A stretch of DNA of 64,000 nucleotides, from contig CM048846.1 of assembly GCA_026545225.1 (NCBI GenBank), positions 34,545,501 to 34,609,500 of the forward strand, read 5' to 3'. Source of the stretch: Cornus controversa. Taxonomy: Eukaryota; Streptophyta; Magnoliopsida; Cornales; Cornaceae. Within the stretch, counting starts at the first letter, position 1; the number at the start of each line of letters is the position of its first letter. A model generated the notes under the pieces. The model ran no database searches. It saw only the letters and a program-made list of their open reading frames with translations, and was not told the origin of the DNA. This document shows, one piece after another, positions 35,126 through 47,528 of this stretch. A program made the translations under genes and the position numbers.

Positions 35126-36990
35126 CTGTGCATACCACCGGTTATGATTTTTGAGCATTTTTCATTGACAACCACAATATCTGTGAAAAATAGTGCCATT
35201 TTTCTTTCACTGGTTGGGGGTGAAAGATCATGTCAACACTAGATTTCAGCTCAACAACATTGAAAGAAAGACAAAATGAGATCATGACTATTATTCAAAG
35301 TTGAGAAAAGTAAATGATAAAAAAAAAAATGCCAAGTAAAGCAATTCTAGATCCAAACAAATAGCCCCACGATGTTTTAAATATATTGCAATAGAGAAAA
35401 CAATGGAACAAATCATAACTTAGTAGTATATGAAAGTTAATAATTAGGAGAGCTAAGGGTAGTAATAAAATATCTCTACAACGTAACAACATAAAAAAAC
35501 TGCTAAAAATCCAAAATTATAAACTGTATATGGACTTTTACCAAAACAATTAGATAAATCCAGAAATCGTCGAATAAACTTAACACATTACAATTAAATT
35601 AGCAATATAATAGCAATATTAATCTTTGGCAACAATCAAACAACTTCACAAATTTTCCACCAATATTTGGAACTCAATGTATTTATAGGGTACATGAAAG
35701 GAACTCACAATTTTCTGACTGGCAATAAAATTATTTAAAATTTTATGAAGGCATATAAAAAAATTACATCCAAAACATGCCAATGGGTGCTGAATTTTTC
35801 AAGAATAACCCTAACAAACTTAAATGGAGACTCCTTCCTTGTTCGTGGATACTTAAATCAACTAGAAATTCACAAGTACTGACACTTTTGTTAAATCACC
35901 ATCTGAGAATAATTCCATTGTGTGTCGTTATTAGAAAATAGTGGTGGCAATTTTCATAACAAAAGTGGGCCTTGTTGAAAGTATAGCAGCTCTTGTTGGT
36001 CCTTGTGTAGTTCTTTTTGGAATGCGCTCCGCTTTTGAACGCTCTTTAATGAAATATTACTTACACAAAAAAGAAAACAAATATAAAACTATATTGAGAA
36101 TCAAAAAAGAAATTCTTAACAAAAGCCTTTGAAATTTTGACTCAGTTAGTTAGAGTTAGAATTTACTTTGGATCCACAGAATATGAAAAGAAAGTAATTG
36201 AAGATCAAAAGGGTAAAGGAGTGAATTCACCTAACATTTTGCTTTGTTAAAAACTTATTTTGAATACATGAAATTGTTTTTAGATATAAAATATTAAATC
36301 AGGAGTTTTTAACAACAACAAAAAAACAAAATGGTTCAAAAAACTATATAAGCACAACCCCTCCTAGGCTACCATAACAATTAAAGAGATCTATACACAT
36401 TGTTGAAAAAGCATATATTCTTGTACTACACAGAAAATTCAATATCAAAGTATTTATACACAATTTTGGGGAGCTAGGACTTTAGTCCGATATTGAAAGT
36501 GTTAAAATCCCATCAAAACATGTGAACTAGGTAAGCCAAAAATAGGAACTATTGCATTAATTCAGAGTTGATAGTCGATTAATCAAGTAAGGAGCATCAA
36601 TCTCCTAATATGGCAGCTTATAAAATTGGTATCAAACATAAAAGGAGTCACTTACTCACCTGGAAATTTAACTAACTAATCACACTCAAAAGAAAGAAAT
36701 GCGATAAGGGTAGGCAAGCAAGACACTAATTGAATTATTAAAAACTTTAAGATCCTTAGATAATGTAGTTCTAAAAATTACAATGCTAAGACGACAACCA
36801 AGGAACTGTGCTAACAAATTATAGAAGAAATGAGAAAATCTAAAACATTTTCAAAATCATAAGATACTTTTATTGTTCAAAAGAAGCTTTCAAAATTATA
36901 CAGAAGGGTTAACAGATTTGAGTAAATATATGTGTATGTTTGTGAGTGTGTGTAGACAAATACAAATATGCAGAGAAGAGGGCAAGATAG
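35126..36990. other. CACTA interior, no gene recognised
   Basis: AT-rich sequence with minor frames only (for example 35941-36132, unknown). A strong splice-donor-like CAG/GTGAGTAAG on the minus strand near 36655 may mark more captured gene sequence, but I recognise no exon. Confidence 0.4.
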
Positions 36991-39900
36991 AAATTTCGTA
37001 ACTCAAATCTTACACGGATCGTCGGTAAGACTTCTTGGAAATATGATCAGTGGCTTGATGTTCAAGAGAAGATAGCCCTGACATCTTTTCAGGAAGGAAC
37101 AACTTTAGAAAAGTATTCTAAAATTCATTCAGCCAACCCATCCTCAGTAGCCTAACTCTTCTAAGAAAAAAACTTATATGGTACAAAGAACAAGATTGTA
37201 ATAATACCACAAAATTTTGTGCATGAGGTGGCCAGTCTCATACACAAAACCTGAGGGATACTAACAACTGATAACAACAAGCATAGAAGACAAAAGACAA
37301 AATGAAATAATTTCTAAAAGCTGAACAGAAAATCCCACTGAATTGAAATAACCGATAAATAAATAAATAATTATATGCCTGGTAATACAATTTGGAAGTC
37401 CCGTAACCCAAGGACCCCTTACCCATAATGAAAAAAAGTTTAAGACTCTAATTTAAAACCAACAACCAAAATCTCCAAAAGAGTTCATAGTCTGACCCTG
37501 GAATAAGAGGATAGGTTTCTACCCTATGACCGATGATAAGAGATGTCTGCCACAACTAACCCTAAAACTCTTTCCTCACAGTGGAACCTGTCTAAAACCT
37601 GATATATCAACAAAGTGGGTTAAACCCACGAGCAAATTCTATCTACTATATCCCAATCAGAGAACCAATACACATACCCTCAGTATAAGGGTCACAAAAG
37701 AAATTCATATATTTAACATACAAGTCATTCTTTTATCCAATTTCATGTTTCCAAAACAACAGTCATTATTTATAATGTTCCACCCAAATCCTTATTATGC
37801 GAAAGTGAACACATTACTTAAGTTCAGTACAAATAAACATAACAAGAAATAATATCAAGTTTAAGCAATCCTAACATGCCACCATTTTATCTTTTGATAC
37901 CTTAATAGGTATAGGTATATACATTCTGGTCATTCCCTACCTAGTTCGTGTTTTGAGAAATCAAAATCATCTTATACATTGTCCCAACAAACCCTTATCA
38001 TTCAACAATGAACACATTCTTTAAGTTCAAAATAAAGAAACATATGCATGTATTTTATTAAATCTAGGCAATCCTGACATGCCAAATATAATGTATAGAT
38101 ACCTTATTAGGTATGGGCGATCCTAACACGCTGAGCAATCCTGACATGCCAAATATAATGTATAGATACCTTATTAGGTATGGGCGATCCTAACACGCTG
38201 AGCAATCCTGACATGCCAAATATAATGTATAGATACCTTATTAGGTATGGGCGATCCTAACACACCGGGCAATCCTGACATGCCAAATATAATGTATAGA
38301 TACCTTATTAGGTATGGACGATCCTGATATGCCAGGCAATCATGACATACCAAATATAATGTATAGATACCTTATTAGATATGAGCAATCCTGACACGCC
38401 GGACAATCCTAACATGCCAAATATAATGAATAAATACCTTATCATGTATTAGCGATCCTGACACGCCTAGCAATCCTGACATGCCAAATATAATATATAG
38501 ATGTGTTCCCAATATGAAACATAAAATAAACAAGGTGCATTATGATTTTAATTTGCACAAACAAAGTAATTCAAATTATCCAATATGAAATTATCACCAT
38601 AAGATAAATCGTTCACAAGTAACCTATAATTAAGTATTTCATGGGCATTTATATCTTTAAAGGAAAATACATTCAAGTAAATCAAATAACACAACAATTC
38701 ATTTTAGAAGCAATCACCCAATTAAACCTCCAGTTTATCTAAACCTTCAAGGGAGTTAAAACCCAACTCGAATTTAAGTTCTCAGCCTATTCTGTTCCTA
38801 AAATCACGTTTATACATCCTGAAAATTTTCTGATATTCTCAAGAATTTAAAAGAAATATTTTCTAATAAGAGACAAATAAAGCATAGTAGGAGGCATACT
38901 TATACAACCGATATAACCTCCAAGGAAACTCCTTTTCACTCGAAATTTAAAACCCAAGTGCATTTTAATCCTATAAAGTTACCTGCAATTTTTTAGAATT
39001 TTTTGGAATTTTAAAAATATTTTCTAAAAATAAAAGAAGGTGAAAACCCAACTTTTAGACACTTTAAAATTAATTGAACACCAAGGAAAGCTTATTTCGT
39101 GACGAAAATTTAAACCCAAGTGCAGTTAACCTTCAAAAAGTTACAGTAAAAATTTTGGGAATTTTTGAAATTATAAAAGTATTTTCTAAAATAAAAGAAG
39201 GTGAAAAATCCAACTTTTGGACACTTTAAAAATCAATTGAACTACAAGGGGAGCTCATTTCAACATGAAAATTTAAACTCAAGTTCACTGAACATCCAGA
39301 GAGTTACAATACAAATTTGGGAATTTTTGAAACCATAAAAGTATTTTTAAAAAATGATTTTTCAAATTTTCAAGTTTTTCCAAAAATTTCAAATATACAA
39401 AAAAAAATATCAAAACAATTCGGAATGGGCCCATATTGGACCCAGAAGTGGGACCTCGCGAGTGGAGGCCAAAAATATATTTCCGGTCACCAGACGGTGC
39501 CAGAGACGGCCACACGCGCCCCAACGCGCAGGTGGTACGCGTGGGAGGCCTTTTCTTTTTTCTTTTTTTTTTCTTTTCTTCTTCCCTCATCTGAAGCTTC
39601 CATGTTCAACAATGGTGGCCGAACTTTCCAACCATTTTTCAGTCACTTTCGGGCATCGAATCTCGCTTACGAATATACCATTGAACTCGTCTCGATCTAA
39701 GCTATGCATTGGTACCAAATTCACGCCCTCTCGTGTCCTAAATCAAAAACGCCCAATTTCAAGTTTCGAAAATCTAAAATTTCAAAGTCAGATTCCCATC
39801 AATCTACCCAACGGTTTGCAACCAAATTTTCAAGGATTGTTCTAGAAAGCAAGATCTACCTATTGACCGGAACAAAAACCGTCAAAAATGATAAACACAG

Positions 39901-40654
39901 TAGACCCAAATTTCATGTTCGTACATATATATATATATATATATACACCCGCCTATATAGTCATATATATATATATACGTATACAAAAATACCCTAAAAC
40001 AGTACCAAAACTCCAAAATCTTTATGTTTAATTCACAGAATTATTCTAAGCGTGCAAAATCATTTCATTTCATAATTAAATGCATACAAATTTCTAGCAA
40101 CATGTCTATACAATTAATATATATATTATATATATATTCTAGCAACATGTATATAAATAATATATATGTATACCAATTCAAAAGGGAAGAGAAGAGTTCG
40201 AACTTGCCTCTTTGACGATTCAAGACTCGTTCCCCCAATCGCTCCTTCACTCTCTTCTCTCTTTCGTTTACTCTCTTGGTTTCTGTGTATAAAGCAAACG
40301 GCAGAAACCCTAGTCTCTTATTTTCTTTTGTCCTAATTATTTTTATTCTATTATTGTTTTTCTAAAAACTAAATAAACTAAAATAAATAAATAAATAAAT
40401 AAAAGAATTATGATAATATAACCATAAATCTGCCCATCAATTTAAGCATACCCTTAGCCCAACCATTCCAGCCCAGATTCCTCCCTAAACCAATCCAAAG
40501 CATTTAAAATTTTAAATCAGATAATACATGATCAATAAACAATTCACATAAAATGATAAAAATAGAGGCAAGGTATTTAACATGAATCAATAAAATAATA
40601 TAAAGCAATTCAAAATTTTAAAATAATTGTTGTCCAAATTTTCGGGGTATTACA
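36991..40654 (-). repeat. Probable long LTR (Ty3/gypsy-like), left border uncertain
   Basis: On the minus strand the right edge begins TGTAATACCCCGAAAATTTGG, a common LTR start. A TATA-like GCTTTATACACAG lies near 40285-40297, and a GC-rich block follows about 1 kb in (39421-39545). The 67-bp repeats at 38068-38510 lie within. Length and layout recall the long LTRs of Tekay/Del-type elements. I could not find the matching left border or a target duplication, so the extent is a guess. Confidence 0.4.
38068..38510. repeat. 67-bp tandem repeat, about 6.6 copies
   Basis: GCAATCCTGACATGCC recurs at 38068, 38135, 38202, 38269, 38336, about 38403 and 38470, an exact 67-bp period. Each unit also holds a half-related GCGATCCTAACACGC-type word, so the unit itself may come from an older duplication. 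A degenerate single unit lies near 37865-37920. Confidence 0.93.
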
Positions 40655-40884
40655 AAAATGGAGATATATTTATTGTCTTGACAGATCTATTTTAAAATGG
40701 GATTTTAGTTCAATTCAGCTCAATTCAATTAAGCCTTATTTATTTGTTTATTTTTATAATTTTTAAAAATCTAGACCACTTTTCAATAAAATGTAAAGTA
40801 TTCAAAGCATTTAATAAAATGTAAAAGAAGCCAAAACTCATATTCACTAGTTTCAAACTCTACAAGAGACATGATTAGTAAGAA

Positions 40885-40889
40885 AATAT
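40885..40889. repeat. Target site duplication AATAT, left
   Basis: AATAT precedes the solo LTR and recurs at 42075-42079. Confidence 0.85.
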
Positions 40890-42074
40890 TGTGAGATATA
40901 AATTTGTAATTGGCATATTTCGGTGATCAAAACCTGATTGATCGAGTTGTAATTTTTGGATTATTCTTTGTATCGATGATCAACAACTTCGAGTTGACAC
41001 TCAAGTGCATGGAAGCCGACAAATCAGTTAGAACACCATATAGTACAGGTAAGTATGGTGAGGACACTCTGCACTTTTTAGTTCCGAGCCTATTTTGAAA
41101 AATCAGGGTTTAAATGAAAATTTTAAGGTTCTTCAAAGTAGGACTGGTCCCCAATATTTAAGACCAATCCAACTTTTCTCAACAGTTTGGTTTCTGCTAG
41201 TTTTACAAAAGTCCCACCAGTCCTATTTATTTGGCACCGGTCCCACTTAGCCTGTTCCAAATAGGAAATAGATTTTAACGGAAATTCTGATTCCTATTCG
41301 GTTTGAAACTTTTAGGAGAGTTCTATTTTGGTATTCAACTTCTTTTCCAAGTAGAATTAGGACTTCCTTGCCTATATATATGTATTCATATTTTCTCTAC
41401 AAAATAAGCCTGAAGAATAAATATTTTTAGAGAGAGAAAGTATATACAATATAATTAGAGCTATTTATTTTTAAGAACACACATCCATACTTCACGAGTG
41501 ATATTTAGGATGGTGTTCTACTTCTGATTAGCTGCTCAGAGACTGCATCAAATCTATTTGTTGATCAGAACATTGGATTGATGGTTCTTCGCTTGCTTGC
41601 TTGCTGAGGAAGAAAGGTGACCAGATTGCACTACGAAGGGAACAAAATACTTGCTGAGTATTTTGGTTCTTCCAACAACCTTTCTGTAAGGGTGGTGACG
41701 TTAGCCAAAAATCTGCAGCAGTTGGACGTGTTATCGCAATCATAAGCCTGAGGTGTTCTGCATCAGATCCTTGACAGAGTGTAGAGGGGTGTGAGACTGA
41801 GACAGAGTCTGTTGTACTTTGTTTCATCATAGTGAATTGGTTCCCTGAGGCGTGCCGCCTCCCTTCGTGGTTTTTCCCGCCTTGGGTTTCCACGTATATC
41901 TGGTGCATTCTTTTCTTTACTTGCACTTTATTTATTTGCTTGTTTTAATTGTTTGATTAATTGGACTTAAAATTGAATTAATTAAAAATTAAGAAAATGA
42001 GCAAATGATCCTATTCACCCCGCTCTAGGTTCTAAAATACTTTTCGCAATCGCTTCCGCACCGCACAACTCACA
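40890..42074 (+). mobile_element. Sirevirus-like Ty1/copia solo LTR
   Basis: A 1,185-bp LTR begins TGTGAGATATAAATTTG and ends CTTCCGCACCGCACAACTCACA-like, with TG...CA ends and a 5-bp AATAT duplication. It is homologous to the LTR at 62348-63576, which is attached to a Sirevirus-like interior. Only one LTR remains, as expected after recombination between two LTRs. A TATA-like CCTATATATATG lies near 41372. Reading frames inside it are incidental. Confidence 0.85.
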
Positions 42075-42079
42075 AATAT

Positions 42080-43505
42080 ATGCAAATTTTAGATGTAAAA
42101 GAATCTATAAGTAACTTTACATTAGTTGAATTGTTTATTTGATTTAACAAGATAAAGCTTGTTGGATTTGAGAAAGGGGACAAAAGGTATTGCTTTAGTA
42201 GTAGTAATGTCCTAAATTTTCCATTTAAAAAATGGGCATTTGCAAACACTTCTAATTATAAGTAGACCCCTCTCAGTAAAGATGGAAGTGAATGGATAAG
42301 TTAGACAAGCAGCTTTACTCCACACCCTTCTGGCTACTTGAGTGAGATTTTCTCTGCCTAACCTAAAGTTCTAAACCCAAAACTATTTTTTCTAATAAAG
42401 AAACATGCTAGAGAATCATTGTGATTTTATTCAGGTTTCCTTAACTAAATATTAATTCAATCAGATGAATATTTGTTCACAAAAACAAGGAGAGGGAGAG
42501 TTTTGAAAACTTGATATTAATGTGTAATGTATATAGTTAGACATTTTTACAAGCAAGTGGCAGGACTAACAAAGCTGGAAAAATTTAAGACAACAATTGT
42601 TCACAATCCCACTTCTTTAGCTTACAAAACCCTGTATAAGCAAAAAAAATCAACATAAAATAGAGTAATAAAATTGATACTAGGCACCATAAAAATTAAA
42701 GAGCACAGCAATTTAAGAGATATTGAACTAGCTCATGGAATTGTAATAATATTTTCATTGAATTACAGAGGCGACAACATATGGCTATAAGCATAACAAT
42801 TGCCATAGACATCATAGCATTTCAGAAAGATAATTTACTCACCTGAAAATATCCTAAAACCAAAATTTAGTAAACTCTTTCAATCACATAAAATTCATCA
42901 TATGTCAATGATTGAATAACTCCTATCATCCAAATTCATTTAGTTGCTTTAGGTTAAATTAAATGGTAGTCACATTCATAAAAGCATTTTAAGATTGAAA
43001 CTAGATTGTAGTTTAATTGACAATTTCTAAAAACATTTACAGGGTCTGGATCATATTTATGAGATCAGTTCTGGAAAATAGAAAACAATTCAAAGTTTTT
43101 ATTTTGTTGACAATTTTCTAAAAATGATTTTCTGTAAAATTGAATTAGAAAAGAGGGCCTTAATTTATAGAACAATTTTTTTGGTGGTTCTCTAAAAATT
43201 GAATACTTTCTGGAACTATTTTTAGAAAATTGAACCCAACACGCCCCAAATCACCACAAAATTAGAAGCTGAATAAAAAATAATATGTATTTGGTTTCTA
43301 AGAAAAAAAACCTAAGAGAATGTTTCCACTAAAGAGGACCTAATACAACTCTTTCACTTATGTAAGTGCCTCATTCATGAAAACAAAAAACAACAGGAAA
43401 GAGAATTCAAACCTTTTCCATTTTAGTTTCCTTCCATTTCTCAGCAACTAAACATAGAGTGGTTTACCCAAAAAAAATAAAAGAGAAAAAGAAAAGAAAA
43501 AAACT
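42080..43505. other. CACTA interior, no gene recognised
   Basis: AT-rich sequence without a recognisable frame. A splice-donor-like CAG/GTGAGTAAA on the minus strand near 42841 resembles that at 36655; both could be leftovers of captured gene sequence. Confidence 0.4.
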
Positions 43506-43510
43506 CTGAC

Positions 43511-43650
43511 CTTGTTTAATGGGTCGGATCGGAGAGAAGCACAAATTTGAAGGCCCTCGACATCGGGTTTGTGGTATAAATGAATCAAACTCTTCAAGAG
43601 AGTGATTGATTTCAGAATCAAGAACTGCATAGCCTCTATCTCTCAACATC
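43511..43650 (-). pseudogene. RNA polymerase V subunit 5 (NRPE5-like) exon fragment
   Basis: A 140-bp exon encodes MLRDRGYAVLDSEI, then NHSLEEF, then in the next frame KPDVEGLQICASLRSD. Plant NRPE5, as I remember it, reads MLRDRGYEVSDEDINLSLHDF and then ERPDVDRLRI...RSD at the same place. The second half fits NRPE5 and not the general subunit NRPB5, which reads differently after the EF. NRPE5 is specific to Pol V, which makes the scaffold RNA for RNA-directed DNA methylation. The exon has a likely acceptor (branch-like TACTAAT, then AG) and donor (AAG/GTCAGAG), so it was captured as genomic DNA. A frameshift lies near its middle, so it cannot give a working subunit. Assignment rests on remembered family sequence. 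Confidence 0.7.
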
Positions 43651-43764
43651 TCCATTTTATGATTATTAGTAACATAAAATAAACACAGAGAGATAATACA
43701 CACACAAAGATAAATATATATATACATACAGAAAGAGGGGGAATTTACAGAAAATATATAATAC
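43651..43764 (-). other. Predicted 114-nt intron upstream of the NRPE5-like exon
   Basis: On the minus strand the interval starts GTATTATA after GGCTCAG and ends ATGGAG, with TACTAAT about 20 bases before the AG. The region is T-rich, as plant introns are. The exon before it (ATG at 43863, ending ATSAQ) does not match NRPE5's N-terminus and may be transposon sequence, which would make a chimeric transcript. Confidence 0.4.
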
Positions 43765-43864
43765 CTGAGCCGATGTTGCAAAATTTATAGTAAATAGAAG
43801 TGATATGTCATGAGATTGAGAATCAGTGGTTTTGATTGGAGTGAGACATAAAATTCTGAGCAAT

Positions 43865-44270
43865 TAGGACTTCGCATCTTTTGTCTCAATCGATGCCTTT
43901 CTTCGCATCTTCCTAGTTGGTTGAATGGAGTGAGAGAGAGATTAGAGCCCTCGACTTTACGTGACAGAGAAAGAATACATGGATGAGGGATGGAATTAGA
44001 GCCAGAGAGTTCACGTGAGTGAGAGATAGCACAATAGGGCTTAGGGATTTGGAAAAGATTCGTAAATGATGCTTAAATGGGTATCGCGAGACTGAAGAAA
44101 ATAGGGGCAGGACCTTTTTATTTTTTTTTAGTACTTATTATTATTATTTGTTTGTTTTTTTTACTCATTCACGAGAGGCAAGTTTGGCAGTTACAAGTTC
44201 TATTATCTAAGAGGGGCATACGGTTACTACAAGGTTTTAATAGGAGTGCTGTGAAAGTCTCATTATTATA
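43865..44270. other. CACTA right subterminal region
   Basis: No gene seen. Contains the subterminal word at 44233-44259 that recurs at 57385-57411 across the Athila-B insertion. Confidence 0.6.
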
Positions 44271-44275
44271 GGTTC
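44271..44275. repeat. Target site duplication GGTTC, left copy
   Basis: GGTTC precedes the Athila-B LTR and recurs at 57332-57336. Confidence 0.95.
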
Positions 44276-45700
44276 TGATGTGGTCGGAACTAAATTATAT
44301 TGCAAGCTTAATTTTGCCCTTTTTATCAAAATATAATTTAACCACTCGCAAGAGCACGAATCTTTGCAGATAAGGTTCTATATAGAGGGTATCGATCCCA
44401 CGAGGACTAGTCGTTAATTGTCATAGAGAAAGATTAATTCTACTTTAATCCAAACAAAACAGATTTTTGGTTTTGTGTTTAGAAACTATTGCATAAAGGA
44501 AATGACAATAAAATTAAAAAGTAAAGTTGGGAGAGAGAACTAGGGTTGGTTTCCACCCCTAGCCATTCACATGTTCATAAGTGCAGCAAGCAAGGGATTC
44601 ATTAATTAAATGCCTAACAATGACATTAGGCTTGTGACCTCAATGACATATCAAAAGATCAATGTGTGTGCTAACCTATCATAATCCATCTTCAACAAGC
44701 ATAGCTCTTCAACCTAACTAACTACCTACTTACTCTACTCTCTAAGTGAACACTACATGCATCCAAACTACCTTGTCTTGGCATGGTCTATACAAACTAG
44801 CATCACACATTCATTTAAACACCATTATCTAGCCATCATTTGCACTTCTTGTGGAATATGCAAATGTTGTGCATTCAAGTGACAAAACCTACTCTAAGAC
44901 AAGAATAAATTCCAAATCAAATGAATATATAAAAGAAATGTATTTGTGTACATAATCACTAGGCTAAATAATCAACATTTAATTACAAGTCCCAAGAGCT
45001 ACAAAGATGAACAAGTTTACATGGCTAGGGGTTGAAACCAACACCCTAGTAGAAGAGTTAGTTGCTCATGGTTGCCTTGCACCCTTCCATTGATGAAGAG
45101 AATGAAGCTTCTTGGTCTGGTTCAGCCCTTCCTCTTCCTCTCCCGAAGGTCTCTCTCTTCTTCTTCTGATTTGTATATGTTGAGAGATATGAGATATGTG
45201 GCTTTTGGTGCTTTTTGTATGCTTTTTGGCTCCTTTGGGCCCACCATATATATATATATATATCATTATATATATCTCTTGTATCAAGAAGGCCCCCAAA
45301 AGTCTTGTTCAAGTCAGACAATCCCCTTAAGTCGTGCAAAAAGGGGGATTTTGTTGCAAGTGGGAGAGCAGGTGAGCAAGTGGCCAAGTGGGCTCTGCAG
45401 CATTTCGATTGATCGAAATTGCATTTCGATTGATCGAGATTTCGATCAATCGAAATGAGATTTCGATCAATCGAAATTTCGATTGATCGAAATCCACATC
45501 TCGATTGATCGAAATGCCTTGGCAACAGTTTCTGATTTCATCTCTTGACTGCAGAAAACTTCCAACTTTGCTCCATTTACTCCAATACCTGCAATACATC
45601 AAAAACACAAAAATACCGTAAACATATCTCGGTAAACGCAAAAATGGAACTAACATATGCAATAAAGAGGGTTCAAATGAATAGAATTGAACACTTATCA
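44276..45700 (-). repeat. 3' LTR of Athila-B
   Basis: On the minus strand it begins TGATAAGTGTTC and ends GACCACATCA. It contains a cluster of six palindromes of the type ATTTCGATTGATCGAAAT (45402-45516) and a TA microsatellite near 45246-45275. Confidence 0.95.
45402..45516. repeat. TTCGATYRATCGAA palindrome cluster in the left LTR
   Basis: Six 16-18-bp near-perfect palindromes (core TCGATTGATCGA or TCGATCAATCGA) in 115 bp, several overlapping end to end. Confidence 0.9.
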
Positions 45701-45713
45701 CACCCCCAAACTT
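45701..45713 (-). other. Polypurine tract of Athila-B
   Basis: On the minus strand AAGTTTGGGGGTG directly precedes the 3' LTR; identical to the tract of Athila-A. Confidence 0.92.
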
Positions 45714-46388
45714 ACATATTGCTAGTCCCTTAGCAATACAATATTACAAAAATGAGATTAACTATCTTATACAAAAGTTTAATCATGCTCAGTCATCAAC
45801 TAGATAAAGGGCGCTCATCCATTCATTTCACAATTGGCAAATGCAACAAGTATTACAGAACTATGCGGCCATTAGCAAAAATGGACTTTCACAAGCTATA
45901 AATGAACGACAGTCCCCACATGCTGGCCAGCCCGAACAACTATAACAATTCCAACCCCAAAATCCTCTTTGAAAAGTGAACATGCATTCTAACGTGCGGC
46001 TTTTGTCATATTTGGAGAAGAAAACGAACAAATCTGTTTTTAAGAGAAAAACTCATTGAAAATGCTCAACCCGGCTGTTTCATTATCACAAAACATTCAT
46101 GATTGCTCATGTGCGGATGACTGTGCAATGCTTAGCTCTTTTTGCTTTCTTGTAAGCCCACGTAGCGGCATTGGGCCAATGACTCCCAAACCAATTGGTT
46201 TTAGGGCATTAGGCGAAGAAGCACCCCTCGGACTTAATAACCGAGCTTACAAGGCGATGAGCGTAAGCAAGCCATCCGCTTATTACTGCTCAACCTTACA
46301 CACTTTTACACGAATATTTCCTGCTTTGAGGCATAGAAATCCGGTTTATTTAGTGAGAAGGCTTATTGCATATTTTTCTCTTTTTATT

Positions 46389-46425
<37 letters not shown>

Positions 46426-47528
46426 CAACCGGAAGAACTTATTCTTTAAGATGTTCAGATAAAAACAGAAATTTTCAAAAATTCTCCCTCAGACTTATAC
46501 CCCACAATTTAAACTGCATGTGTGCGAATTTGTGCGGTTAAGGACAAATTTAGGGCAAGAATTGTACGTGCTCGAGTTTGGACAAAAATGTAGACCGCTC
46601 TAGCCTACTATAAAGCTTGCAAAAGTGCGGGTATTTACAATGTTAAAGTTCTTAACTACCTGCTGCATTTACCTCGGACATTTATTCGAATGATCTTCCT
46701 TTACAAAGCAAGACATCATAGCAAGCATGCAAAAATATCACAGAAAAAAAACTGCTCTACAATGACACTCAATATAATGACTGAACATTGCATGCATATG
46801 CAAGTGGTATAGCATACCGCACCCCCAAACTTATATGCAACATTGTCCTCAATGCTTGGACAAGAAGAGCAAGGAAAGAAGTTACCGGGATGGCAGAATG
46901 CGAGAAAAATGGAAGTCCACAGCAGCGGTCATCCTGTAAATAAGAAAAATCTGCACAGAATACCAACTGGATACCACGAGCGTTACGAGGAACAAAAAGT
47001 AGATAAATAGAACATAATGAAATACTTATGCACAAACAGACAATGCCAATATCACTGTAAATCTAATGGTCTGAACTGGTGTTTCCCGATTGTCTAAGAG
47101 GTCTATGCGACAAGATATTGACTATCCAGGCGCGCTAACGTATAGCACGCAAAGGGGCTGCCTTTCTTTATTACCGCCATACTGTGTTGAAGCAATCTCA
47201 ACAGTATTGGGAATTAAAACCAGGCGGTAATAAACGGAAATCATCAACTGAATCGCATATAACAAGTAGACAAGTGGTACTACATACATAGTCAAAGTCT
47301 AGAGAACAGATAAATTGACGGAAAGCAAAAAGAAAAGGCAGTAAAGATAACACATGTCATAAAAGCAAATATAAATGTATTCCATAAAGATGAAAATGCG
47401 TTTCAGTACAAAGGGTACATGTAGGCGGAATACGCAAAAAAAAGAAACTAAACATGGCCAACATGGCCTATCAAAAATAAAGAAAGTAAAATACAGAAAG
47501 TAAAGTATAAAAGGTGAATAAAGTGCAG
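45714..47528 (-). other. Noncoding 3' region of Athila-B
   Basis: About 1.8 kb between ORF3 and the PPT without a convincing gene. It holds a long T run (about 46389-46421 on the plus strand), the block shared with Athila-A at 46177-46211, and the hairpin with a polypurine-like motif at 46820-46854. Confidence 0.65.
46820..46854 (-). other. Hairpin plus internal polypurine-like motif of Athila-B
   Basis: On the minus strand CATTG-AGGA-CAATG (46841-46854) is followed by AAGTTTGGGGGTG (46820-46832), the same pair as in Athila-A at 10675-10713. Confidence 0.75.

Noticed and set aside
38068-38510. CRISPR-like regular spacing
   Set aside because: The repeat is continuous with no unique spacers, and the context is plant transposon DNA.
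39317-39845. Overlapping frames of 101-163 codons on both strands
   Set aside because: Low-complexity lysine- and phenylalanine-rich translations of AT-rich LTR-like sequence; no family likeness.
41528-41926. 132-codon minus-strand frame
   Set aside because: It lies wholly inside the Sirevirus-type solo LTR and has no recognisable domain.
45058-45701. Repetitive peptides such as SIEISIDRNLISIDRN
   Set aside because: They are translations of the palindrome cluster in the LTR, not a protein.
46388-46421. Long T run as the poly(A) tail of a LINE or SINE
   Set aside because: It is inside the noncoding 3' region of Athila-B, with no target duplication or LINE/SINE sequence beside it.
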